From NCBI RefSeq assembly GCF_009389715.1, contig NC_052395.1, positions 18,697,528 through 18,761,527 of the forward strand: DNA of 64,000 bases, written 5' to 3'. Position numbers and translations under genes: made by a program. This DNA is from Phoenix dactylifera (taxonomy: Eukaryota; Streptophyta; Magnoliopsida; Arecales; Arecaceae). This document shows, piece by piece, positions 29,705 to 42,500 of the stretch; the first letter of the stretch is position 1; every line of letters begins with the position of its first letter. The notes beneath the pieces are model-generated. The model ran no database searches. It had not been told where the DNA came from and was given only the letters and a program-made list of their open reading frames with translations.

Positions 29705-30507
29705 TACGTGAAATGTATCCATAATTGCTTGGTCAAGGAAACTGCTCTTTGCCAAAAATAAAATTTCTGATTCTTTCTGTTATGAAAACATTTGGTGTGG
29801 TTTGAAGAATGATGCATTCATATTGAAACTAGTTTCAAAACGACTTACTTTTAGAATAGCTGAGTATAAATTGTTTTAAAGCCTCTTGTAAATTACTAAA
29901 ATTTAAAGTCTACATGAATTTGCCACAGGTAGGCTGCTCCATGCATTATGGTGGCTGTTGCTTTAAATGATTGAGAATATTGGGTTTTGCAATGTGCTAT
30001 AGTTTCAACTAACTTTACGATGGAATGTGTTTCCCAATTTCAGTTTTGTCAGATAAAAAATAAGAAACGTGTTTAGAGTTCAAAGATCGGAAAAGCTGCA
30101 AAAAATGAGATTTTTTGAAAAAAAAAATAATTTTTAGATATAATTTAGGAGAATGTCATGGTGCAGCTTCGAACATTAGATAATGCTGTTTGTGTACTTC
30201 CTAATTTTGTAGTATACTTTGGTTTAGTCGACACTATCATACAGTAACAAGGTTGCTTTGGCTCAAGATGAGATACAGATGAAGAGAAAACATTGTGCTA
30301 TTAAGTTGGGATTATTGATGGTCGATCAGACAATTGCACAATTTGTACCTCATGATCGGGCACATCGGTACAGTAGATTGGTTGTTTTGTTTTATGATAA
30401 AACTGAATTGCACTTGCTGAAGGGATGCTTTAAACGGACAACGAGAAACAGATTTCAAAGGTGGCCTATGCTGGTAATGGCGCTCCGGCCATCATTCTGA
30501 GTGGGGA
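29705..30507. other. 3' flank of the PAP phosphatase gene
   Basis: AT-rich sequence. It should contain the 3' UTR and polyadenylation signals, but no single site can be fixed. No further gene was seen. Confidence 0.4.
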
Positions 30508-30522
30508 ACAGAAGAGGGGAAG

Positions 30523-30917
30523 CCACTGAGGTGGTAGCCTAATGAGAGCGTGGCCTTACTTCCAACCAAGTGGTTCCGAATTCGAAACGTACGGGCGTCG
30601 ATTAAATTATAGAGACCGGATGTTTTCTGCTCGGACACGGGGTCTGGAAGGGTGTATCACTCTGCTGGTAGCCTCGGTGGTGCCAAATGTGACGTACTCA
30701 TATGTGGTATTCGTGCCTGAGCCCAAAGGGATAACCGAGCCGGGCCCACGAGTGGGGAGGGTATGAGTAAAACCGGTCGGGGTATTCAACACGGTCATTT
30801 CTGTCCGCATCAAACATTTTTCTGGCAGAGTGGGGGCCCAGTGGGAACTGCTACGCAGGGGTAGGCTTATCCCTTCCTCCCCCTTCCCTTTTTCTTTTAG
30901 CCAAAAAAAAAAAAAAC
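30523..30917 (+). mobile_element. SINE, probably tRNA-derived
   Basis: Starts with an A-box-like TAGCCTAATGAGAGCG and a B-box-like ATTCGAAAC about 40 bp later, as in tRNA-derived SINEs. It ends in poly-A at 30903-30916. Imperfect 15-bp flanking repeats (12 of 15 match) occur at 30508-30522 and 30918-30932. The stretches around AGAGACCGGATG and GGGAACTGCTAC recur at 48525-48676 next to another poly-A, so this is a repeated family. Confidence 0.6.
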
Positions 30918-30997
30918 ACAAAAGGAGGGAAGAACAAAAAGGGAAAATTGCAGAACGGGCTTTCAGGCAGTCAGGTGCTTGTCTATACGTGCTTAAT

Positions 30998-31105
30998 GAC
31001 TTGTATGTATACATACACATATATACGCATAGATACATGCATGCATACATACATACATATGCAAGTATCTATGTGTGTGTTTGTGTGTACATGTGTGTGT
31101 TTTAT
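30998..31105. repeat. low-complexity TATG/TACA and TG microsatellite
   Basis: Interrupted runs of ATAC, GCAT and TGTG words, ending in several TGTGTG blocks. No other function is evident. Confidence 0.8.
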
Positions 31106-33913
31106 TTATTTATGTTGTTCTAGATAATCTGAGAATCGATATGAGAACTCAACGACAGGAGTTTAGGCTTCCATGGCAAAAGAGTTTCTTTTCAACATGC
31201 AGGCACCTGGATGACGTTAAAGACGACATGCGAAACAAAGAGGGAAAACAAAATCTATTGCCTTAGAATAAGCAAAACAACAATAGTACGTCTTCTGCTA
31301 TCATAGCAAAGAAATGGTTTTTCTTTCTTTTTTCTTTTTCAACAAAGAGAGAAAATGGTTTGCTCCCGGGCCATTTCAAACGTCCATATAGTCTTTGGCC
31401 TAACTGACCACTGGTCTTGACAATCTCGTATTGACAGATGTGTTTGCTATTAGGCAGAGATTCTTTTTCTATCTTTTTCAGATAGTTTTTTTCTAATAGT
31501 TTCTGGCGTCAGGACACGTAATATATACGAGAGGAATTGTGGATGATCGTGACCTTACATTTGCTTAAAGACTATATTATTTACGTAGTTCGAAAATTTA
31601 TTTTTTTAATTTTTAGCTGCTACATATATGTACTAACATTAGGAGTCCATCTAAATGCATGGGAAGTATCAAGGGTCGGTCGTACATCCTGTCTAAAACT
31701 TGCATGGTAAAATACTAAGATGTTCCGTGTGACGTCCATTTCGTCACCTTCGCCTCTCAATGTACGTCAGCACATCAACACTGCAAGCAACTTCTCGGTT
31801 AGAGATTCGGGAGTTGAAACATTTGTACAAGCGTGTAGTTTTGGAAGTCAGGCTTCAGGTGGCATGCATGGTTGGCCACCAATGCGAACAAACAAATGCA
31901 ACATGTTTTGATGTTTCCTTGACGGTCTGATGGTTGTTCGAGGAAGTGTCAGGTTGGGGTGCAAAAGAACCAACTCGAAAGCTTTTAGAGATCAGCCCGT
32001 GAACGAACTGATGTCGATCACGCTTGGTTTGCAAACTGTGTGGAAACTCCATTTGAGTTGGCAACAAGCTTGCTCAGTTCAGTTCATAAAGGAGCCATTC
32101 TTGAACATAACACCATCGAGCTTAGCAACAAGCTTAAGCATGAGCAACTCACCATTTGGCACATCCGCACCCATATTTTATATATCATTCCCTTGGTTTT
32201 AAATATTGCTGCACTAAATCGTGACTCAAAAATGAGATATGAGACCAAGTTTTGTTCATCATTTTCACAAATTCGTATCGTGTCAATTGTCAAACCGGGT
32301 GGAGGAGGGCATCAACTGGTTCGGCTAAAGTCTCATATGCCTTGTCAAGCTAAAGATACTTTATTTTAGGCTTATTGAATAGATTTACAATAATATAGAT
32401 GTCTGAAGGTCTTGACTATATACAACTAGCATACCAGATCTAAAGGTCTTAAATATAATCCTAGTAATTTGGTTGTCCTCCCAATCCTAAGCTACCACCT
32501 GCAGCCCCTTCAACGTTTGTTGGGCCTAATTGCACACCTCAATGGGTACTGGGTACCACCCAAATTAAGGTTATTTACTATTTTTCCGAGGACAAGGAAG
32601 CTAAGGAAGGCAACTAAGAACTAGAAAACCCCCAGAATGTCGCCAGGGAGTTGCCCTACTGAAAATGAGATGTAAGAGCTTCCAACCTATTTAGGTGAGC
32701 TGACAAAAAATACGAGTTGTCTCCAAGACACCATGCATGGCAATCTCAAACTCATTAATCTAATCCGAGTTTTCTCACCAGAAGATCATATATTTTTTTC
32801 CTTAGTCTCCTTCCATATGGATTAGTTTGCTAGGTCAGTCCGCAACGTGGAAGATGGGTGAGATGTGAGGATTATTGGTAGAAGCAAGGTCAGAATTCTC
32901 CTTTCTACTAGATCATATCATCTTGGTGAAATCTAACAGCTCTTTGCTCGCCATTTCTACGCGTGAAGGTATTCATTGCACTGACAAATTAGCGAAAGCG
33001 AGACTAGACCTTCATGTAAGCCCTTTCAAAAGTCCATTATTCATGGTCGAGTTGATTAGGATCGACTTTCGCGTGTCCGAAGAGAAAAATAGATCTGCAT
33101 ACCGTCACAAAATCTGAAAAAGCGTCGAGTGTTAGCATAACATATTCAAGTACCAAGTTGACAAGCTTCACTAAAACAATAATAAAACTCAGAAAACGGG
33201 TCACATCATGCTAGCTATTACGCTTGTTATTAACTACTCTATATATGGAGTCAACTTGCAGACGTGTGACACTTTGTTGGGCAAGCGAAATGACACGTAA
33301 GGCTAAGGTGGCGCCATGCAATTGCCTAAAGCGGGCATGCGACACGGGCTTTTTTTTTATAACAAAGAAAAATATCAGTGTTGTGGTGCCTTGAACTTGG
33401 AAGCTGGTCCAAAAGTGGTTTGATTCCATGGCACCGGACACAGAGGCAACCGCGGATGAGTACGGTGCATTAAACTAATGGAGTGCTTGTGGGATGAAAA
33501 GGGCACCAGAACTTGAGACCTCAAGGCCTTTGCCATGTACTAAACTATGTATGGCCGTAAACCATGCGTCTCTGCCTCCTTTGTAGTATAACCTTGCTGT
33601 TAACTTACACCGTTCATTGGTTTTTTCCTTTGAAATAAAACTTGCAGCATTGTTACCAAAACAAGACAGCAAATCTCCTGAAACTTTCTGATCATTTGCT
33701 AATGTATTAAACTCATAAAAACAAAAGCATATGCTTAGGAGTTGAAAAAGAGGTGCACCTGACATGTTGCTAATTACCATTGGGTAGGTGCTTTCCAATC
33801 TTGTTTCTATTACCAACTCGTCGTATGACCACTTGAAGCCGGGGCTCGACTTGTACGTACGTAAGAAGTGAATCGAGGCCACGTTATGTCGCAACTCTTT
33901 ACCACGCACATTG
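31106..33913. other. spacer, no gene recognised
   Basis: Several short open frames and one of 144 codons (minus, 33475-33909) exist. None shows a recognisable domain, and codon use gives no support. Nothing further is seen. Confidence 0.45.
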
Positions 33914-33916
33914 TAA

Positions 33917-34683
33917 GGGTTTGTTTGGACGGGGTATATGTATTCCTAGGAATCATTTATTTAAAAAATAGTTGTGGGAGAAAATAAAACTTACCATATT
34001 TGATTGGTGAAAAAAAATTCAAAAAGTTTGTATCGGGAAAAGGTCACTATACTTGGTTGGAGGTAGTCTTATATGAGAATATTACCAAATTTTTAACAAT
34101 AATACTCTTAAATAAATAATTCAAGTAATAACATTTTTTTTTCTTAATACATTTGTTGGCTATTTACGGCTCACTTGCATAAATGTTGTTAATATTAGCT
34201 ATTTCGAATATCGAAATATATTTACATAAGTTAATAAATATTTTTAAATTAATTATGCATATTTTTATTAGAGAATATATTTTTACTATAAATAAATTTT
34301 AGCATATTTTGGTGCATAAATAAATATATTAATTATTAATAAATCCTATCTTATATTTATTGATAATTTAATGAATACTTGTTAATTATTTATTAATAAT
34401 TAATATCTATTATATAATTTAATTACTACACTATTCATAAAATATAAATAGGGGTATTTTCATCAAAAAATGATAATTTCATATTACTTCCACTAAGTAA
34501 TTAGGCATGGGAAAATAAATACCACGACCTTGGTGGTATTTATTTTATCTTCTCTCTCGTAAGAATAGATATAGGATCCACCATTTATTTTACCATCCCT
34601 TCCATCTACTTTTCATACTAAAAATGGTTATGTAATATGGGATTTATTTTTTCATATCAGATTATCCCCAACCAAATGGGTCC
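33917..34683. mobile_element. Tourist-like MITE (PIF/Harbinger type), 767 bp, AT-rich
   Basis: The ends are GGGTTTGTTTGGACGGGG on the left and CCCCAACCAAATGGGTCC on the right. They are imperfect inverted repeats of about 18 bp, flanked by TAA on both sides (33914-33916 and 34684-34686). The interior is strongly AT-rich and non-coding. The 3-bp TAA target and the end type suggest a Tourist-like MITE. Confidence 0.65.
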
Positions 34684-34686
34684 TAA

Positions 34687-37600
34687 GCTTATTTATTGGC
34701 TAAAGAAATAAATAAGTGGGCTCCAATTTCTGGTTGGTTTTGAATTTTCTTATGCTTTGAATGAGGTTTAATAATGCTTGTTCGCATTGACCACAACTTT
34801 TACATGCCTAGCATTGGTGAGTAGCCTAATTTGATTTCGCCACAACTTGTTTTGAACTCGTTCCAATACTAATCTAGCAATAATTTTTTAGATAGCATAA
34901 AAAGGTGCTTAGAAAAAAAAATATCCTATATCAAAATTGGTTGCTATCCAAGGCCAAGTCTTCTGAAATGGGTATCTTGTCACCACGACGGTGCATTAAT
35001 GCAGCATAAATCTTATAAGAAACTTCCTAAACATTTCTACGACGCAGTAGACAATTTAAAGTCATGCCATGTCATTTTCAATGCCGCCCAAGTTTGGATA
35101 GAACAGCTGCTTTCACCTTGCATTCCCATTTACCAAATTTTCATCAAGGTGGCATCCCCAAGTTTTTTTTGAGAATAAGGGGACCTCCCCAAGTTACCTA
35201 CGATGCTTGGGCATGAAAGTCTGCTCTCTGTTCATGGAAAAACCGGCGTTTTACTTCCGTATCTATTAGACCATCAACTTGACAACATGTTATGAATTCC
35301 AAACAGATGCTTTACTTTGTCTCTTCCTAGGGGGGTAAGCTAAAGGGAATATGGGTGACAGGAACATAACCAAATCTAGCTAAAGACCCTTTTCCAATGA
35401 TCTGACTATCTTAGTTACGTTTACAATGTAATATAATATTTCCTGCTGGGGGGTTAAAGTAATTAATAGTTTGCAAGAGAACGAATGAATATAATATTTG
35501 GCCAACCAAATTGTTGTTGGAGTAGATGAGGCATCATGCACACTATCTTTTCTACACCTTTGAGACTACATGCTCGTCCTCTCCTCTTATAGCTTATAAT
35601 TCGCTATAAATAAATCATTGGATAATAAGACAATAATATTATTGGATGCTTTTGGGAGTTGATGGTCCCCAAAGAGTGGCTCGGTCAAAAAAGTAGGGGC
35701 CTTGTTGTCGAATACCAGGCAAAGGGGCACGCGTCACAATAGTGGCCTGGCAAGGAGCGGGATCCGTACTGCGGACCCCACATTAAACAGTGCAAGATTC
35801 TTAGGGTGACATGTGCCCACGTGGCGGCCTCGTCACTGCATTAGAAAGCCTCCCTCATGAAACCGTCATGTTTATTATATAAAATATTTTTTTAATAAAA
35901 TTAGAAAATTAGCCCACATGATGCCTCCGAAATGGCTGGCTACGTAGACAACCACTCAATTCGTAGCTCTGTTTGCTTCTCTAAATATATGCTTAAGCTG
36001 TAAGGCCACTCCATCCCTCACTATCATTAAGATAATAATTTTTTCAGATTAAAAACCTTAGTATAGATGTGCTAGAAATCTTGGAGCTTTCATGAAAACA
36101 AATTTAGGAAAATCATCTCTTTTTTCTTTGTGGGAAATATCTTGTGATATATTAGTCTACCGGTTGAAGTCACACGATGACTAAGCAATATAGAGAATAG
36201 TTTTTCTTTGAAGGCAACCTCTTGTATATTGCTGATAGCATTGAAAACGGCGATGCTACTGCATTGTATATGATAAGAGTTACGATTTTTCCACTAGCAC
36301 ATCATTAAAAAGAAAGCAGTTGTGGCCATAATTTATTTGTAGCTAGGAAACAAAATCGTTGAATCAGATGTACAATGACCATATGCATGATTTGAATAGA
36401 GCAAAATGTTTGCCAAAGGGATAATAGCACTTGTTTGGCGAACAATTCGTACCAGTATGTTGAATGTCTTGATCAATGGAAAAACACCACAAGTTTAGTG
36501 GCCTTCTGGATTCCACAGATGCTCATATTTCGAAAGCTATGACCTATCTCAAGATGTAGCTAGTGGTCCACCAAAGACGATGGTTTTTTCTTAACAGACA
36601 TGACTGATGTCCATAATAGAGAATTGTCCTTCTACATGTATGATTATCTCTTTTGCCATTCATGAAAGGATGTAAGAATGATGTATGTGTGCTTAAGTTA
36701 TACAAAATCTCATTCCCGTCCAAAAGCATTTTGACACTAATGGAAGCTTTCTACCAAATGTTCTATTTTGTGGGGAATACATTGCATAGATTTATAGGAT
36801 ATGATCAATTCTATTATATTTCAAACAAACATAAATACCAATTGCAGTGTAGCAAAGAGAAGCAACTGCATGGACAATATTAGAGTGCATTGAGCTGATA
36901 AATAAAGCAGGGCTGTATACTTTAAAACAAGGGATTCTCCATGCAATCCACTTGTATAGTCTTGCATTATCATGGATAATTAACCTTCTTTGTTTAAATA
37001 GGAAATCAAGATATGAAACTTAGCTATCTACTTGCCTCTCAAAGGTGTAAAGACATTGATTAATACTATATAAGATGAAATACCTAAAAACGTCAGGATC
37101 CAACAGTAATAGTTCATCCAAATTAAACAATTTCTCTCGAAGGGAAAAAAAAGAGAATAAATAACGCCATCTATATCTACCCTTTTTTTTTCTGATTTGA
37201 CTAAGTCAAATATGATTAATCCACTAAGGCTAGATTTAATATTTCTATTCGCACTACTATTTGAACTGTAGAATTGATTCTATACTCGGTAAGAATGCTA
37301 TATGTACGGACGTTGTACGTTGGGACCGCATTTGCATGCAATGATCAAATTAGTCTACGTAGATGTGACCTAATTACAAGTTAAGGCAACAAGTAATCGA
37401 TCCTACAAAAAAAATCAACAATAAATTGAAAAATATTTCCAAATCCAATCTTCCATTCTCTCCAGAAAAAGAACACACACACACAAAAACATCTTTCACG
37501 TTTGCCATTGTGGTGCGCCTTATGTCACCCTGCGTCACTACAAACATCAACCATGTGAGCACTCACACAGCCGATGAACCACGCAAGAACAACGTGAGCG

Positions 37601-37935
37601 TGAAAAGCTCCCCACCCATGTGTCGACGTCCATAGCGTCATGAGAGCTACGTGGCACCACCAAGTTAACGCCAGGTAATGGATAAAAAGAGGGACGATGC
37701 GAATTATTGCCTACGCCGCGGGCACCAACGTGGCCGTAGACGCAGCCAATCACGGCCGTTGATTCCTGTAATGATGTAGCTTGTTGGACTCCCCTCCGCT
37801 CCTTCCAGGCCCTCAAGAAGTTTAGCCACCGAGAGAGATTAAAGACACCATTCGCGAGGGAGACACGTCGCCTTGGTGATAAGCAAAGGCCGGCACCGAA
37901 TCCTGTTGACTTTCTACTGCCTTCCTCCCTCCTTC
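34687..37935. other. spacer and MYB upstream region
   Basis: No gene recognised apart from the LINE scrap listed separately. A GC-richer part at about 37500-37930 leads into the MYB promoter. Confidence 0.45.
35925..36030 (-). pseudogene. LINE scrap (end of the RNase H domain)
   Basis: On the minus strand, LKHIFREANRATN followed by VVVYVASHFGG matches the C-terminal end of the LINE RNase H domain at 49565-50737. Only about 100 bp remains, with a stop inside. Confidence 0.6.
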
Positions 37936-37943
37936 TATATAAA
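37936..37943 (+). promoter_or_regulatory. TATA box of the MYB gene
   Basis: TATATAAA lies 175 bp before the MYB ATG, at a usual plant spacing allowing a leader of about 140 nt. Confidence 0.65.
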
Positions 37944-38117
37944 CCATTCGTACACTGCCATCTCCCATTCAAAGCCGGCCCCCATTGCTGTTGGACCCCA
38001 AAACAAAGCTTCTGAGCTCTTCTTCTCATCCTTTAGCCAATCATCTCCTCCAAACACCAGGGATTCCAAAAGGGAAGTCGATTCCCCTGGCAAAACGACT
38101 TTTTGGTTATCGCCGCC

Positions 38118-39510
38118 ATGGGACGAGCACCTTGCTGCGATCAGAATGGACTGAAAAGGGGGCCGTGGACGCCGGAAGAGGATCAAAAGCTTATCGACTA
38201 CATCCAAAAGCACGGGCAAGGTAGCTGGAGAACCCTCCCAAAGAATGCTGGTGAGCGACTCTTTTTTTTGTTAGCTTATGGTCCTGAGTTGCACTCATGG
38301 TTATCTGTGAGCTTGAAGTGTTGTTTTTGAATTGTGGATGGATTAACTCAAGGGTCTTGCGAGGTAGAACTCATTTGAAGTGTTTTGATTCATAGGGCTC
38401 GCGAGGTGTGGGAAGAGTTGCCGGCTCCGGTGGACGAACTACTTAAGGCCTGATATCAAAAGAGGAAGGTTCTCATTTGAAGAGGAAGAGACAATTATTC
38501 AATTACATAGTATACTGGGGAACAAGTGAGTTTTTCTCGCTTGAAGCTTTCAGTATATTCTGTCTACTTATGATGACTCTTAGAAAAATTGCTTTTCAGA
38601 AAAAAAATTCGGCAAGCAAACTGGTCCAAAGCTCTTAATTGTTTAATTGTTCCTGTGTCTTCATAGTTTTGGATGTTCTGAATTAACATGGTCTCTACTG
38701 TTATGAGCTTCAGGTGGTCGGCGATTGCTGCTCGCTTGCCAGGAAGAACGGACAACGAGATCAAGAACTACTGGAACACCCACATCAGAAAAAGGCTTCT
38801 TAGAATGGGAATTGATCCCGTAACTCACAGCCCCCGCCTCGATATCCTCGACCTCTCTTCGCTTCTCAACCCATCCTTGTACGACCCAAACCAACTCGAT
38901 TTATCCAGATTGCTCGGGCTCGAACCCCTCGTCAACTCAGAGCTCATAAGACTGGCTACCAATCTCCTATCATCTCAATGCCAAAACTCCAACCTTCTTG
39001 CCCAAAACTTCCAAGGGCCACAGCTCCCCAATCCCCAAGTCCAAGACCCATACCCATCCTTCCCAGCCCACCAGCTCCAAACCCCAATTCAACAAGAGTT
39101 CCCTCCTTGCACCACTTCTGCTGCTCAATTCCTTGATGAAACCCAGCTTATGCAAGCCAATGAGGAGCATTTCCAACCAGAGGCTCAAAGAAATCTGTGG
39201 CAAGAAATTGTCACTCAGGCTAACTTTTCTGAGAATTGTGTGCCTACTACAAGTGTTATGTATGACGATCCGGATCCATCCATTCCCCAACTGATCTCCG
39301 AAAACTCCAACTTTCCGGCGATGATCAGCAACCCGAATTGTAACCTAACTTCTGTTCTATCGACACCAGCATCAAGCCCGACCCAATTGAACTCTTCAAC
39401 AACGTATGTGAATAGCAGCGCCGAGGATGAGAAGGATAGCTATTGCAGCAACATGTTTGAATTTCCTATTCCCGAACTATTGGATGTGAGTGAGTACATG
39501 TATAGAAAAT

Positions 39511-39512
<2 letters not shown>
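38118..39512 (+). CDS. R2R3-MYB transcription factor, MYB41/74/102 group (subgroup 11)
   Basis: Exons 38118-38250, 38396-38525 and 38714-39512, all GT-AG and in phase, give 353 aa. The start [22 protein letters not shown] is canonical. R2 spans about residues 14-62 and R3 about 67-114, with conserved tryptophans in PWTPEED, SWRTLP, RWTNYL, KWSAIA and YWNTHI. After the DNA-binding domain come [20 protein letters not shown] and, at the C terminus, [16 protein letters not shown]. These match the group of Arabidopsis MYB41, MYB74 and MYB102, known for roles in drought, salt, wound and cuticle or suberin responses. The middle is rich in Asn, Gln, Pro and Ser, as in activation regions. The two introns are at the standard R2R3-MYB positions. 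Expression under stress is inferred from the group. Confidence 0.93.

Positions 39513-39514
<2 letters not shown>

Positions 39515-39559
<45 letters not shown>
39515..39559 (+). repeat. AG microsatellite in the MYB 3' region
   Basis: About 20 AG repeats start a few bases after the MYB stop codon, so they are probably transcribed in the 3' UTR. A likely polymorphic marker. Confidence 0.9.
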
Positions 39560-39560
<1 letters not shown>

Positions 39561-39599
39561 GGGAGCTGAAGGAGAAAATATGAAGAGAGAGAAAGAATA

Positions 39600-42500
39600 A
39601 AAGAGAAACATTAGTTGTGTATCCTTTTGTGAATGCATGAAACGCAGATCTTTTCACGTTTTTTTCTTTGTGTTCATGCTGGCGAATTGCCATACGTTTT
39701 CTATTTTAATTTGCTCTCCAAAGTTCAGTGTATTATGCGGCTGTGGAAGCAGCGCTGTGGATTAATGGCTAATAATGGTTATTTGTTTCACATATTAAAA
39801 GTACTCTTAGACAATGAGAAAATATAAGTCGTACCAATTATTAGAAAAAACAGGATAAGGACGCACGTAAGTGTCATGCTCACGTGATATGCGATATGCA
39901 ATAGTTTCTTAGATAGGTGAAAGAGGCAAAGGGTTTTTCGCTAAATGATTGCGCTTGATATTTTATCATTTGAGGTCATCAAAGAGTAGAAGAGAATGGT
40001 AGTATCGCACATAAAAACATACAACTAATTAGGTCCTGTATCTTTCTCATACGCATCCAGGGTCAATTAATAAATGCTATTGTGCATAGAAAAAAAAATG
40101 TCATTGTAGTGTACAATCTTATAGTGTCCTCTTTGTTTCGAGACATTTCCAAATTTTGATGGGACATTGCTTCTTTATTTTTTTGCCTAGACAATTTGCA
40201 TAGTAATATTTGTTAGCCTAGATGCACAAATATAATTGATAAATTAATAATTAAATATTTTTAATATTCAAAAATAATAAATAAGAAGAATAAACTAGTA
40301 AATAATTTAACTTGACAATAGAATAATAAAATGAAGAAAGAGAGAGAAGGTGGCCCGTGGATCGAAGCCTGTTGACACGTTGTTACAGAAAAGTTTATGC
40401 CTCCCATGCAGGGGTCCATTGGCACATTTCTATGCTTGCTTTTGCGCGTGGATGTATGACACTTGTCATGCCCTGCTTTTTTTGGGGATTTTTCCATATT
40501 TGCTTCCATGCTGTTTTCCTCGAATAATTTTGCTCCAAAAAAAAAAAAAAGATGACACTCGTATCAGGCTGTCTTATGATTGAATATTGGAGAAGGCTGG
40601 TGCTACTTGCATTGTATGCAGCATGAGTCATATTGGCACCTGGTACAATATTCTTTGGCTTACATGTCCTTGTTATCATAGAAGATGAGGTGAGAAGTAA
40701 AAATTATAGTGATCTAGTCCTTATCTAGTCGTAACTATTTTCTTCTTTGGATCATGCAACATCTTAAAAAAGACTGAATTCTAAAATATCTTACATCATG
40801 TCTGCAATGAAATGGTATGTTGTAAAATTTTGTCAAAAAATATTTTTTTAATTAAAATAATCACCAAAACATCTTTTCTTTGTGACTGATTACCTTATGA
40901 CCAAATACATATATCAGGAACATTTTGATTATTCAACAATATAGTATTTAATTTGTTGACTTTGTCTCCTACCAAGAAATGCTAAATTGCTGACTTTCAT
41001 CAATTATCACTCAAGGTTAAATGCTGTCAATATCTTGAAAGCTGGAAGTTGCATCCATTCTGCACTTAGTGGAAATTTCGCATTTGGATTATAACTGATG
41101 AAATAGTACGTACGTTGCTTGCTAGATATCGTCGGTAAGGTGCCTCTAAGATTCGTGTTCGACCAGATTAATCCTCCTCCGTGAGCCCGTGAGGGTGATT
41201 CTGACTTATCCGCGACCCACGTGGAAGGATTTGAGCAATAAATCGATGATTTTAGGGTGAACTCTGATTTCCGTGCACAGCCTTCCGTCCGCAAGAAAGC
41301 TGCGGCTTTGTTCGATCTCAGCCGTCCAATCTCGTGGAAGGCCGAAGGGTGGGGGGGCGCGTGGCCTGCCATCTGTACAGCTGACGGTCGTTTCACGTAA
41401 TACTGATTGTGATCCATCCCCGTTTGTCGGACCAATCGCTGCACGTCGCGTGTCCACCGACCTCGTGGATCCGGTGGAAATCTACAGGAATCGAGCTGAT
41501 GTCACGGTCTGCGCCACCTAAATCAATAATTCGCCACCTGCGCTTCCTTCGGGATGTTTGAGGCGTGGGAGCAAGCTCTCCCGTTGCTTACGTTTTCCAA
41601 TAAAACGATAGTTTAAAAATTCATGAAAAATGATTATAGCAAAAGAATAATATTATTTTTTTGTTATCGTAATTAATATTTTTTTCTAATAAATCCATTC
41701 CAAAGTTAGGTTGAGCAGACAATAATAATTATGTTTTGCTGTAATTAAAAAAAAACTTTTAAATGAATTCCTTACCTGGATAATTGAACATATAGGGCTT
41801 TTTGACCAGAAGAAACAATGGATGTTTTTGCTCATTGAGGGTTAGTGGGTTGGTGTGAGGTTTCCGTGTCATGAAGTCCAATGTTTAAAGGAACCTTTGA
41901 GACATGTTTTTCATGTTGATCGATCACTTCTTGTGGGCCGCTTTTAGACTTACAACATCCTTTTATTCTTTCATTTGCGAGGTAGACAAATTGTACCGAA
42001 GATTTAGAGTCAAGTGCTGAAGATAAGCTTAAGATTTTTGTTAAATTTAGACTAAAAGACAAATCCTTTTAGTGCATTCAACTATAGGGTATAATCCCTC
42101 CCAATTTTAGAATCTAGACCTTCTTTAGAACTAGGAGGGCTATAGCCAGTGCGCCTTTAGCGTTTTTAAATGTTTTGATTTACATATCACATTTACATTC
42201 ATCGCCAGGTTTGCGCTTATATACTAATTTCTTGTAAAAGAGTAATTTTATAGACACGATACAACTTAACAAGTTGAAACCTCATAATGCACTTAGCCTC
42301 TTAGAGATCTTATGATCATGATATATAGATCTTATCTATGTAACAGTTAGAGACTAAGGCACGAAAGGACCTGCTACCGAATGCTCTGAAATAGCCAATG
42401 GGGGGCTTAGCCTGTCAACATATATGTAGTTTTGTTTTCTTAGGAAAATAGAGTCTTGTTTTGGAACCTTTCCCAGTGGAGGGAGATCTATCAGATGTCT

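Noticed and set aside
33475..33909. 144-codon minus-strand frame
   Set aside because: No recognised domain, no splice or promoter context, and ordinary spacer composition. Kept as spacer.
41217..41224. G-box/ABRE promoter
   Set aside because: One CCACGTGG word without a TATA box or a recognisable downstream gene is not enough to call a promoter.
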